Positions 53,100 through 61,465 of a DNA stretch of 64,000 bases are shown here, one piece after another. Under the pieces are notes generated by a model that was not told the origin of the DNA, ran no database searches, and saw only the letters and a program-made list of their open reading frames with translations. How positions within the stretch are numbered: position 1 is the stretch's first letter; every line of letters starts with the position of its first letter. A program made the position numbers and the translations under genes. Source of the stretch: UBA11957 sp963603285 (lineage in GTDB: Bacteria > Bacillota > Clostridia > Lachnospirales > Lachnospiraceae); assembly GCA_963603285.1 (NCBI GenBank), contig CAVCMG010000009.1:26410-90409 (forward strand), given 5' to 3'.

Positions 53100-54154
53100 T
53101 ATTGATGAATCAGATCACAGATCACAGCGATCGAATCCTGTCCCGGGGCATTTTCCATTGCCGCACGGTAGGTATCACGGTTCCCGTAGAGCTTATGCAC
53201 CGCATCCAGAAGTACCTGATCGGTGAGCTCTTCCTCTTCGAGAACCATGGAAAATCCTTGCTTTTCAAAGGAACGGGCATTTAAAATCTGGTCGCCACGA
53301 CTGGCGTTGGCAGACAGCGGAATCAGCAGGTTCGGCTTCTTGAGTGCCTGCAGCTCACAGATCGCATTGGCTCCGGCACGGGAAATAACGATATCGGCCA
53401 TGGCAAAGAGATCAGCCAGTTCTTTTTCGATATATTCGTACTGTACATAACCGGTGAGGCCGTTAAGGCTTTCATCCTTTTTCCCTTTACCGCACAGGTG
53501 AACAACCTGAAAATCCGGTAAAAGCTGTGGCAGGATGTTGCGGACAGCGGTATTGACGGCCTGGGCGCCGAGACTGCCGCCGATAATCAGAATGACCGGC
53601 TTATCCACGGTAAATCCGGTAAAGGCGCGGCCTTTTTCTGGATCTCCGGAAAGCAGCTCCTGACGGATCGGTGTACCGGTGACAACGGCCTTGCCCTCCG
53701 GTAGATGGCTTTTGGTTTCCGGAAAGTTGCAGCAGACCTTGACAGCGGACGGGATACACAGCTTGTTGGCCAGTCCGGGTGTCATATCCGATTCGTGGAT
53801 GATCGTCGGGATCTTTAAACGACCGGCAGCAACGACGACCGGAACAGAAACAAAGCCGCCCTTGGAAAAGACGATGTCCGGCTGCAGCTTTTTTAAAAGC
53901 TTTCTGGCTTCGCCGAAGCCCTTCAGGACACGGAAAGGATCTGTAAAGTTCTTCAGATCAAAGTAACGGCGCAGCTTACCGGAAGAAATCCCATAGTACG
54001 GAATATCAAGCTCCTCGATCAGCGTCTTTTCGATGCCGGTATAGGAGCCGATATAGGAGATCTTGTAGCCCTCTTCTTTCAGACGGGCGATCAGTGCGAT
54101 ATTGGGTGTAACGTGACCGGCAGTACCGCCGCCGGTGAGAACGATATGTTTCAT
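53090..54154 (-). CDS. murG: UDP-GlcNAc transferase MurG (lipid II synthesis)
   Basis: The ATG at 54154, 6 bases after GAGGAGG, gives 354 residues beginning MKHIVLTGGGTAGHVTPN, the nucleotide-binding loop. Other landmarks are HESDMTPGLANKLC, GGSLGAQAVNTAV and SRAGANAICELQALKKP. It adds GlcNAc to lipid I at the inner membrane face in peptidoglycan synthesis. Confidence 0.95.
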   Translation of the reverse strand: MKHIVLTGGGTAGHVTPNIALIARLKEEGYKISYIGSYTGIEKTLIEELDIPYYGISSGKLRRYFDLKNFTDPFRVLKGFGEARKLLKKLQPDIVFSKGGFVSVPVVVAAGRLKIPTIIHESDMTPGLANKLCIPSAVKVCCNFPETKSHLPEGKAVVTGTPIRQELLSGDPEKGRAFTGFTVDKPVILIIGGSLGAQAVNTAVRNILPQLLPDFQVVHLCGKGKKDESLNGLTGYVQYEYIEKELADLFAMADIVISRAGANAICELQALKKPNLLIPLSANASRGDQILNARSFEKQGFSMVLEEEELTDQVLLDAVHKLYGNRDTYRAAMENAPGQDSIAVICDLIHQYQK

Positions 54155-54282
54155 GGAGTACCTCCTCATTTTATACAATACACAAAGCCTGTTGCGTTTA
54201 CAGCACAGGGATTATATAGTAGTCTTATTATGTTACCCGCTTGCATAATTGTCAAGGAAAGAAGCGGACATACAGGAGTGCA

Positions 54283-55137
54283 ATGGATAAGAATAAGGAA
54301 ATGGAAACAAAGAAAAAAGAAGAGCAGATGACCGAGAAGGAAGCGTCTGCGATTTTCTGCAAAGCCTTTTATGATGAGACCCGGGAAATCGAAGCCCGTG
54401 CCAAACAGGTAGATCTGGAAGTGGATGAAGACCGGATGGAAGTCATGTACCAGCGGATGATGGCAAAGATGGCCGCCGATGAGACAGCTGCAGAAACCGA
54501 TATACCGGATGAGACAGCGAAAAAGGACTCCGGGAAAGTGGTTGCCCTGTCCAGAAAGTCGCCGAAACATCTGCTTCGCTGGGTAGCTGTGCTTGCACTG
54601 GTCTGTGCAGGCGTATTTGGTGTGTCCATGCAGAGCCAGGCCGGGAAGGATGGATTGTGGAGTTCTATACAGAGGTTGATTGGCGTGGAGAGCCGGTGGG
54701 AGCAGAAGAATAATAGTGAAGAACGAGAGTATACGGAGTCAGAAGAGTTTAAAACGATAAAAGAGATAGAGGATACATTGGGAGTGGAGATTCCGAAATT
54801 CTTCTTCTGGCCAGGAAAAATCAGTTTTGTAGATGGCCAAGTAAATAGTGACAATAATAGCTTTATTTTGACGTATGAAGAGGAAGAACAGAGAATTTAT
54901 TTTGAAGGAGAGAGGGAAGAACGGGATACTTCAGCTGTTAAAGAATGGGAAGGTGAAGGAACTACAGAATACAAAAAATATGAAGGAACAAAATATCAAA
55001 TAGTGACAGTGAAAGATGAAGATACGCATGAAACGTATTATTATGTGTCATGGAGTATAGGGAATATGCAATATTTATTATCTGGCATAAGTGAAAAAAC
55101 AGAATTAGAAAAAATTTTAAAAAATATTAAAAATTAG
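54283..55137 (+). CDS. Single-pass membrane protein with DUF4367-like domain, possible anti-sigma factor
   Basis: A 284-residue protein with a charged cytoplasmic region (1-98), one membrane helix (about 99-116) and an extracytoplasmic part (150-284) resembling DUF4367. ATG at 54283 (AGGAG, 4-base gap) or 54301 are both possible starts. Proteins of this layout next to ECF sigma genes often act as anti-sigma factors; murG separates them here. The C-terminal coding half is AT-rich, unlike the first half. Confidence 0.7.
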   Translation: MDKNKEMETKKKEEQMTEKEASAIFCKAFYDETREIEARAKQVDLEVDEDRMEVMYQRMMAKMAADETAAETDIPDETAKKDSGKVVALSRKSPKHLLRWVAVLALVCAGVFGVSMQSQAGKDGLWSSIQRLIGVESRWEQKNNSEEREYTESEEFKTIKEIEDTLGVEIPKFFFWPGKISFVDGQVNSDNNSFILTYEEEEQRIYFEGEREERDTSAVKEWEGEGTTEYKKYEGTKYQIVTVKDEDTHETYYYVSWSIGNMQYLLSGISEKTELEKILKNIKN

Positions 55138-55214
55138 TGTGATGTTTGCCCGTTTTAATCGTTTTCTTATTGTAGAGATAAGTAAAGCACTGCAAATGCA
55201 GATAAGGAGAGACA

Positions 55215-55733
55215 ATGAGAAAACGAAAACAAAGAAAAAAATTGTTGGGGTTATTGTTAAGTCTGACAATGCTCTTAATGACAGCTTTTCCGGTAATGGC
55301 AGATACAGAATCTGAATGGTTGGTGGATGGTTCAAGATTGACAGAGGATACAGTTGCAGAGACTGGAGAAATGTTTGGTTTTAAAAGAGAATCATCAACT
55401 GGTATTATACCAAGATCTACCTATCTATACGGTGGAAGTGGTAAAATTACAAATGCAGGTGGTGGAAAAGTAACAGTGTATGCTGATACAAAAGCTAAAC
55501 AAGTTTGTGATCTTGTGGAAGTGGACATATATCTGCAATATTATGATTCTGGTACATGGGTTTATGTGAATAACTGGAATTATTCTAAAAAGAATGCAAG
55601 TTTAATGACTGCAAGTCGTACATTATCTGTAACGAAAGGCCGTTATTATCGCATAAAATGTTATCACGCTGTAACTAAGAATGGTGTAAAGGAGAGTAGT
55701 GTTACAGCCACCGATGGCATCCCCATCAAGTAA
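55215..55733 (+). CDS. Secreted protein, DUF6147-like
   Basis: A 172-residue protein with a signal peptide (RKRKQRKKLLGLLLSLTMLL, cleavage probably after PVMA) and a small mature domain rich in Tyr/Thr/Ser (NNWNYSKKNASL and RYYRIKCYHAV). Such proteins are common in Clostridia and have no known function. Base composition is AT-rich, like the end of the gene before it. Confidence 0.75.
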   Translation: MRKRKQRKKLLGLLLSLTMLLMTAFPVMADTESEWLVDGSRLTEDTVAETGEMFGFKRESSTGIIPRSTYLYGGSGKITNAGGGKVTVYADTKAKQVCDLVEVDIYLQYYDSGTWVYVNNWNYSKKNASLMTASRTLSVTKGRYYRIKCYHAVTKNGVKESSVTATDGIPIK

Positions 55734-56327
55734 AAAAACTACATATCGTCCGGCTGCCCCCTCTTCACAGCCGAGATCCACAGCCATCTCTGCTTGGGCC
55801 GCAGTTTTGATGTGCCGGTAGGATAAACCAAGAGAAGAGGACTTCATCACCGGTCGACTGTGATAGGATCGGTGATGGAGAGAACTGAAAAACGGATACG
55901 ATGAGATCGGGTCAGGTTGCATGAAGCTTTCGTTTTCTATCTATGCTCTGTCTGTATACCGTAGCTTTACGTGAATATGCTCTACCTTCATGACAGCATA
56001 ACCTGAAGATCATCAGGAACATATAAACCAAAGACAAAATACTTGTAATATTGCAGGGTCTGCGGATTGGGCCCCGCAGGCCTGCTTCTGCACCATGTAA
56101 CGTAAATTATATTCAGAAGTTATGCGCCAATAGAATAAGTATAGATCTGTAAAGATGACGTCTTGGGAAAAGGTTCCTAAAAGGGAAGGCATCGACAGCC
56201 CATCACTGTCGATGCCTTCTGCTAATATCTGGATGCTTTGATAAATGTCGTGCTTGTGCATAGGCTGTTACTATGTCTGGGTGAATCCTATGCCTGTGCA
56301 TGGAATGCCACTACATCCGTGTGCATT
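55734..56327. other. Gene-free region with two hairpins
   Basis: No coding frame is supported on either strand. There is a CATCACCG/CGGTGATG stem near 55845-55878 and a perfect 14-bp stem (56185-56198 with 56206-56219). The latter could be a terminator for the TSCPD gene, which reads leftwards, although no T run follows it. Confidence 0.6.
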
Positions 56328-56576
56328 TTACATCTGTGCATCCAGTGCCTGCTGGATAGCCTTTGCCAGCTGATCCGGGCAGGATGTGGGTTTGAAACCA
56401 CAGCGGATACCGGACAGACGCTTCACGGCCTCTTTGGCATCCATACCTTCCACCAGAGCACAGACGCCCTGGGTATTGCCGGAACATCCGCCGACAAATT
56501 TGGCTCCGGTCACTTTACCGTCTACGAGCTCAAAAGAAAGAGAGCTGGCACAGACGCCTTTTGTCTTATATTCCAT
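56328..56576 (-). CDS. TSCPD-domain protein (TIGR03905-like)
   Basis: The ATG at 56576, after GAGGAGG, gives 82 residues (MEYKTKGVCASSLSFELVDG); a longer upstream frame is rejected. The body FVGGCSGNTQGVCALVEGM with Cys residues and the C-terminal PTSCPDQLAKAI carry the TSCPD motif that names the family. The role is unknown; a ribonucleotide-reductase-related fold is suggested for relatives. Confidence 0.85.
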   Translation of the reverse strand: MEYKTKGVCASSLSFELVDGKVTGAKFVGGCSGNTQGVCALVEGMDAKEAVKRLSGIRCGFKPTSCPDQLAKAIQQALDAQM

Positions 56577-56867
56577 CAGAAGTACCTCCTCATATGTTAG
56601 AAATTTACATGCTGTCTTGCAGGCGGCAGATATTTTACCGTACCACACAGAAAACAACATTTTCCCAAGTATAGCAGAAGTCAAAAAAAGATTCCATAAA
56701 AACCGCGGATTTGGTATACTTAAATATAAAGCATGGCAGTTGCTATAGAAAATCGTTATAACGCCGTCGCATGGATCCGTGCAAAAACACAGTATGCAAT
56801 CCTGCGGACATACAGACGGGATGACTGTCAGCGTACAGAACGAAAACAACACGAGGAGGTTTTTTCA

Positions 56868-57566
56868 ATGAATACCATCGGTATTATCGGTGCTATGGAT
56901 GAAGAGGTAGCACGTTTAAAAGAACAGATGCAGAATGTGCGGATCACGACAAAGGCCATGATGGACTTTTATCAGGGTACGCTGGAGGGCAAGTCGGTCG
57001 TTGTGGTACGTTCCGGTATCGGCAAGATCAATGCTGCCGTATGTACCCAGATTCTGGTGGATGATTTTCAGGTCAGCGCAGTAATCAATACGGGTATTGC
57101 CGGATCCTTACGCAACTGGATCGACATCGGCGATATCGTTGTCTCCACAGATGCCCTGCATCACGATATGGATGCCACCAATTTTGGCTATCCGCTGGGA
57201 CAGGTGCCGCGGATGGACGTTCTTTCCTTTAAAGCGGATGAGAAGATGGCGCAGCTGGCCAAAGAGGTCTGCGAGGAAGTCAACCCGGAGATCCATGTGT
57301 ATCTTGGCCGCGTTGTCAGCGGCGACCAGTTTATCGCAGACGACGCTGTAAAGAGCCGCATCCTGGACAATTTTGGCGGATACTGTACAGAGATGGAGGG
57401 GGCATCCATCGCCCATACCGCATATCTGAACAAGATTCCGTTCGTCATCCTACGCGCGATCTCCGACAAAGCGGACAACAGTGCGTCCATGGACTATCCA
57501 ACCTTCGAAAAACAGGCCATCGAGCACAGTGTACGCCTGACGATAGGCATGCTGAAGAGAATGTAA
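56868..57566 (+). CDS. mtnN: 5'-Methylthioadenosine/S-adenosylhomocysteine nucleosidase
   Basis: The ATG at 56868, after GAGGAGG, gives 232 residues beginning MNTIGIIGAMDEEVARLK; the longer frame is rejected. Other landmarks are RSGIGKINAAVCTQ, the MEGASIAHTAYL with the catalytic Glu, and ISDKADNSA with the catalytic Asp. It removes adenine from MTA and SAH in the methyl cycle. Confidence 0.95.
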   Translation: MNTIGIIGAMDEEVARLKEQMQNVRITTKAMMDFYQGTLEGKSVVVVRSGIGKINAAVCTQILVDDFQVSAVINTGIAGSLRNWIDIGDIVVSTDALHHDMDATNFGYPLGQVPRMDVLSFKADEKMAQLAKEVCEEVNPEIHVYLGRVVSGDQFIADDAVKSRILDNFGGYCTEMEGASIAHTAYLNKIPFVILRAISDKADNSASMDYPTFEKQAIEHSVRLTIGMLKRM

Positions 57567-57664
57567 ATACACAAATAAAGAAATAAAGTTTTTCCAGTCC
57601 TGTTCTAAATACCGGAATAGTCCCATATACTTGTCTCACCAAACCGTAAGGAGGGCATGTGTAT

Positions 57665-58342
57665 ATGCTGCATAATATGATGACAAATCAGTATTTTTAC
57701 TATGGCATAATAGCCGCAGGCGTTCTTGGTCTGCTTGGCGCGATCCTCACTGACCTGTATTACCGCATGATTCTGCGGGATCTGAAAAGAGTCCGGAAAG
57801 CCAAAGGCAAATGGATGAAGAGCTTTGTAACCGAGCTGGACAACCGGCGCACCCTGCATCAGGAAATGGAAAATGCCGACGCTTTTATCCGCAGCCGTCT
57901 TGCTGAAGGACAGATTCTGCGGATAGGGATCGGATCTCTGCATAGCTTTACCAATTTTATGACCTTTGCCTGCGCCTGCATCACCGGCCTTGCCGTGTAT
58001 GCGACCTTCCGTTACCCGATGGATCTGACAACCCGACTGACATATCTTGCCGGTGGTGCGGCCGTATGTGCTGTACTTCTGGTTCTTCCTGTGCTGTTTG
58101 GCACATCCAGAAAGGCAGAGCATATTCTGGACAGCCTGACAGACTATATTGAGAACAGACGCCATGGACAGGCTCCGGTCGATGCTAAGGTCGCTGAACC
58201 GGTCAAAGACCGTGAGCCCGTCCTTGAGCAGATCGTATCCGGCATCCGCCAGAGTGCGGCAGCAGGAACGAAATTTTCCGGACTTCTCAGCAAGGATGAG
58301 GAAAAGATCCTCCGGGAAGTGATACGGGAATATATGGCATAA
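57665..58342 (+). CDS. Membrane protein of unknown function
   Basis: The ATG at 57665 is spaced 9 bases from AGGAGGG and gives 225 residues; the GTG at 57659 is too close. Three membrane segments are visible (about 13-33, 100-120, 128-150), with a charged loop between the first and second and a cytoplasmic tail. I do not recognise the family. Confidence 0.65.
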   Translation: MLHNMMTNQYFYYGIIAAGVLGLLGAILTDLYYRMILRDLKRVRKAKGKWMKSFVTELDNRRTLHQEMENADAFIRSRLAEGQILRIGIGSLHSFTNFMTFACACITGLAVYATFRYPMDLTTRLTYLAGGAAVCAVLLVLPVLFGTSRKAEHILDSLTDYIENRRHGQAPVDAKVAEPVKDREPVLEQIVSGIRQSAAAGTKFSGLLSKDEEKILREVIREYMA

Positions 58343-58480
58343 CATTACGGAAAATGAGGCTGTAAGGCCAGCGTGATTCGCAAAAAGTGTAACAGCGTCT
58401 GTTTTCTCTGAAGGATCAGATGTGGTCAGAGATAGAAATGGTTGTGGAAATCAAGATGGCGTAAAAGCCTTGCGTATAAA

Positions 58481-58532
58481 AAAAGCAGCAGTCTGCCGTC
58501 AGGTGCACATGACGACGGGCTGCTGCTTTTTG
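58481..58532 (+). terminator. Terminator after the unknown membrane protein
   Basis: Stem AAAAGCAGCAG (58481-58491) with CTGCTGCTTTT (58520-58530), then Ts. Confidence 0.85.
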
Positions 58533-58588
58533 CAGTTGCCATGTATACGAAAAATGTGGTAACGTAGCTTCGCGTTACGGGATAAATA

Positions 58589-59548
58589 TCAGTCTACCCG
58601 GTTTCTTCGTTCGCCTTTAAGAAAGGCTTCCAGGTTTAAAGCAACCTCATTGACCAGCCGCTGTCTGGCTTCTACCGAAGCCCAGGCCATATGCGGTGTC
58701 AGCAGAAGCTTTTCGGGATCCTTCACGTTAAATAAAGGACTGCTGGCCGGTAAAGGCTCCGTTTCCATAACGTCCAGTCCTGCTCCGGCGATCTGTCCGG
58801 CGTTTAAGGCGTCCACCAGAGCCGGTTCATCTACGATCGGTCCGCGGCCCACATTGACCAGTACAGCCGAGGTTTTCATTTTTTCAAAGGCGGTGGCATC
58901 AAACAGCCCCTTCGTATCCTTGTTCAGCGGTGCGTGGATCGAGACAACATCGCTCTCGGAAAGCAGTGTATCAAAATCCACCCGCGTATAGTCCGGATTG
59001 CTGTTGCGGCCCGATGTTGAATAGTAGATCACACGGCAGCCAAAGGCTTCGGCGATCCGTGCGACCCGGCGGCCAATATTGCCGAGTCCGACGATACCCC
59101 ATGTTTTGCCCTCAAGCTCGTTAAAGGACGGCATAAAGTGCGAAAAGACGCCGCTTCGGGAGTAAGCTCCGGATTTTACATAATTGTCAAAGTGTGCGAT
59201 ATGCTCACTTAAAGAGAGGTACAGCGCAAACGTATGCTGTGGCACGATCTGGACAGAGTACCCGGCGACATTGGCAGCGCCAAGACCGCGGCTGCGCACA
59301 TAATCCAGATCTATATTATTGTAGCCGGTGGCACCCTCCAGCAAAAGCTTCAGATTCTTTGCGTTTGCCAGCGAAGATTCCTGCATCAGAAGCTTATTGA
59401 CCAGAACAAAGTCCGCGTCCTTCACACGCTCAGCCACATCCTCCTGGGCCGTCACCGGATAGGCCACAACCTCATCCACCAGTGCTTCCAGTGCACCAAA
59501 ATCAATATCGTTGCCGTAGGTATCCCTTTCCAGTATCACCAGTTTCAT
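58589..59548 (-). CDS. D-2-hydroxyacid dehydrogenase
   Basis: A 319-residue NAD-dependent enzyme. The Rossmann loop is GIVGLGNIGRRVARI, followed by SIHAPLNKDTKGL, NVGRGPIVDEPAL, the catalytic E in ETEPL and the His in TPHMAW. The substrate (hydroxypyruvate, glycerate or a related 2-hydroxyacid) cannot be fixed. AGGAGG precedes the ATG. Confidence 0.92.
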   Translation of the reverse strand: MKLVILERDTYGNDIDFGALEALVDEVVAYPVTAQEDVAERVKDADFVLVNKLLMQESSLANAKNLKLLLEGATGYNNIDLDYVRSRGLGAANVAGYSVQIVPQHTFALYLSLSEHIAHFDNYVKSGAYSRSGVFSHFMPSFNELEGKTWGIVGLGNIGRRVARIAEAFGCRVIYYSTSGRNSNPDYTRVDFDTLLSESDVVSIHAPLNKDTKGLFDATAFEKMKTSAVLVNVGRGPIVDEPALVDALNAGQIAGAGLDVMETEPLPASSPLFNVKDPEKLLLTPHMAWASVEARQRLVNEVALNLEAFLKGERRNRVD

Positions 59549-59557
59549 AGCATCCTC

Positions 59558-59824
59558 CTATTCCTCGTCAAGTATCTGGATCTCCAGATAGTCAAAATCA
59601 ATACTCTCTATAAAGCTGTCCTTTGTAAAACGTGTCTTATTGTGGGACTGGAACTCACGGATATTTTTCTCCAGCCAGATCGGCTTTCCCAGATCAAATT
59701 CCAGACAGATCTCCTCAAGCGCCTGAAAGATCCGGTGCGTCCGGGTATCGACAGGCGGCAGGGAGATTACCGTGTCCTTAACCATACGGTTGTCCTTCCA
59801 CGTTTTGCCCCATAAACGAAACAT
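59558..59824 (-). CDS. Small protein of unknown function
   Basis: The ATG at 59824, 8 bases after AGGAGG, gives 88 residues (MFRLWGKTWKDNRMVKDTVI); an earlier in-frame start would extend into poorly coding sequence. It has no signal or helix motifs that I recognise. It lies 9 bases from the dehydrogenase gene and is probably in the same transcript. Confidence 0.65.
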   Translation of the reverse strand: MFRLWGKTWKDNRMVKDTVISLPPVDTRTHRIFQALEEICLEFDLGKPIWLEKNIREFQSHNKTRFTKDSFIESIDFDYLEIQILDEE

Positions 59825-60168
59825 CGACAGTTCCTCCTGCGGTGTGTAATATGCCGTGTGGCCGAAAATTCCGGCACACACTGGTTTTTTCATTATAGCA
59901 TACGAAAATCAAAGAGAAAGCAATTTTTACATACGCTATGTGCAAATTACAAGAATGACGGACAAAAAGCCGGTTTTTCGGCATTTCATATAAAAATTGC
60001 CTAAAAAATTACCGAAAACAGAGGGAAAAACGCAATGCAATGGTTGAAAACTCACAAGAAATAGGTTATATTATTAGGTAAGTTATCAATAAGGATAAAA
60101 TGCAGTACAGCTGTAATACAGACATACAGGGAGCAGTTTTTGCTTTTTGTAAGAAAGAGAGTGACAGT
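59825..60168. other. Gap with promoter of the CdaR-like gene
   Basis: AT-rich and without a supported gene. It holds the promoter TTGAAA (60044-60049), a 17-base spacer, TATATT (60067-60072). A frame open from 60100 lacks a ribosome binding site before 60169. Confidence 0.6.
60044..60072 (+). promoter_or_regulatory. Predicted promoter of the CdaR-like gene
   Basis: TTGAAA (60044-60049), a 17-base spacer and TATATT (60067-60072), about 97 bases before the start codon. Confidence 0.65.
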
Positions 60169-61257
60169 ATGGTTTCAAGTCAGGTCCTGCAAAAGACTCT
60201 GGATGAGCTCAAAAGCATTACCAAAGTAGACTTAAGTGTTCTGAATATTGACGGTACAGTACTGGTTTCCACGATGGTGGAAGAGCAGGTGGATCATGCC
60301 ACCGTCCGTCAGTTTGTAGATTCTCCGGCGGACAGCCAAATTCTTCAGGAGAGATATTTTTTCAAAGTATTTGATGATAATAATGTAGAGTATGTTCTGG
60401 TATCCTCAGGCAGCATGAACGATCCGTATCTGATCGGTCGTGTAGCCGTATCCCAGATCCAGAATCTGATCATTGCCTACAAGGAGCGTCTGGACAAGAA
60501 CAATTTCATCCAGAACCTGCTTCTGGACAATCTGCTTCTTGTGGACATCTACAACCGTGCCAAGAAGCTCCGCATCGACACCAACGCCAAGCGTATCGTA
60601 TTTACCGTAGAGACGCTGGGTGACAAGGACAATACCGCGCTGGACAAGATCAAGAGCCTGTTCACCGGCCATCCACAGGATTTTATTACAGCCATTGATG
60701 AAAACAATGTCATTATCGTCAAGGAGCTCAAGGAGGGCGAGGATTACGCAGAGATGAGCCGCCTGGCTCGTCTGATTGCCGATACGCTCCAGACCGAGCA
60801 GTCCGGACAGGTGCGCGTAGCCTATGGTAATGTCGTAGAGGAGATCAAGAATGTATCCCGTTCCTACAAGGAGTCCCAGATGGCTCTTGAGGTCGGCAAG
60901 ATCTTCCATGCAGAAAAGAACGTTATCCCGTATAATAATCTTGGCATCGGCCGTCTGATCTACCAGCTGCCGATCCCGCTTTGCAAGATGTTCATGAAAG
61001 AGGTTTTCGGTGAACAGCTGCCGGATACCTTTGACGAAGAAACCCTGATGACGATCAACAAGTTCTTCGAAAACAACTTAAATGTTTCCGAAACTTCCCG
61101 TCAGCTCTATGTACACCGCAATACGCTGGTGTACCGTCTGGAAAAGCTCGAAAAGAGCACGGGACTGGATATCCGGGTATTTGACGATGCCCTGACCTTC
61201 AAGATTGCCATGATGGTTGTACGTTACATGAAGTATATGCAGGAACAGAATCCGTAA
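60169..61257 (+). CDS. CdaR-like transcriptional regulator (PucR-type HTH)
   Basis: The ATG at 60169 gives 362 residues. Residues about 5-110 resemble a sugar-diacid recognition (CdaR N-terminal) domain, the middle is a GGDEF-related CdaR region, and the C-terminal helix-turn-helix is NNLNVSETSRQLYVHRNTLVYRLEKLEK, the PucR-type HTH. It precedes an aconitase-family gene and may control it, which is an inference from position. Confidence 0.85.
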   Translation: MVSSQVLQKTLDELKSITKVDLSVLNIDGTVLVSTMVEEQVDHATVRQFVDSPADSQILQERYFFKVFDDNNVEYVLVSSGSMNDPYLIGRVAVSQIQNLIIAYKERLDKNNFIQNLLLDNLLLVDIYNRAKKLRIDTNAKRIVFTVETLGDKDNTALDKIKSLFTGHPQDFITAIDENNVIIVKELKEGEDYAEMSRLARLIADTLQTEQSGQVRVAYGNVVEEIKNVSRSYKESQMALEVGKIFHAEKNVIPYNNLGIGRLIYQLPIPLCKMFMKEVFGEQLPDTFDEETLMTINKFFENNLNVSETSRQLYVHRNTLVYRLEKLEKSTGLDIRVFDDALTFKIAMMVVRYMKYMQEQNP

Positions 61258-61465
61258 CGCAGGATATAAAACAGAAACGTACGAAATGTGCAGAGATGTG
61301 TCAGACATAGCTGCACATTTCGTTTATTCTGTGTCCGCATAAAGGAAGATGCAGTGCAACGCTGCAAATCCGGCAGGGACATTTACAGATATAAAACAGA
61401 TGCGGTCGGTACAGATTTACAGGCCGCAGTGTATATATTTATTTCAGATACAGGAGGAGATTATT

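Noticed and set aside
55623..55922. Reverse-strand 99-residue frame after the secreted-protein gene
   Set aside because: It overlaps the end of the DUF6147-like gene, has no good ribosome binding site and no family resemblance.
61349..61465. Upstream start for the hydratase gene
   Set aside because: The first 39 residues are non-homologous in character and the AGGAGG before 61466 is decisive.
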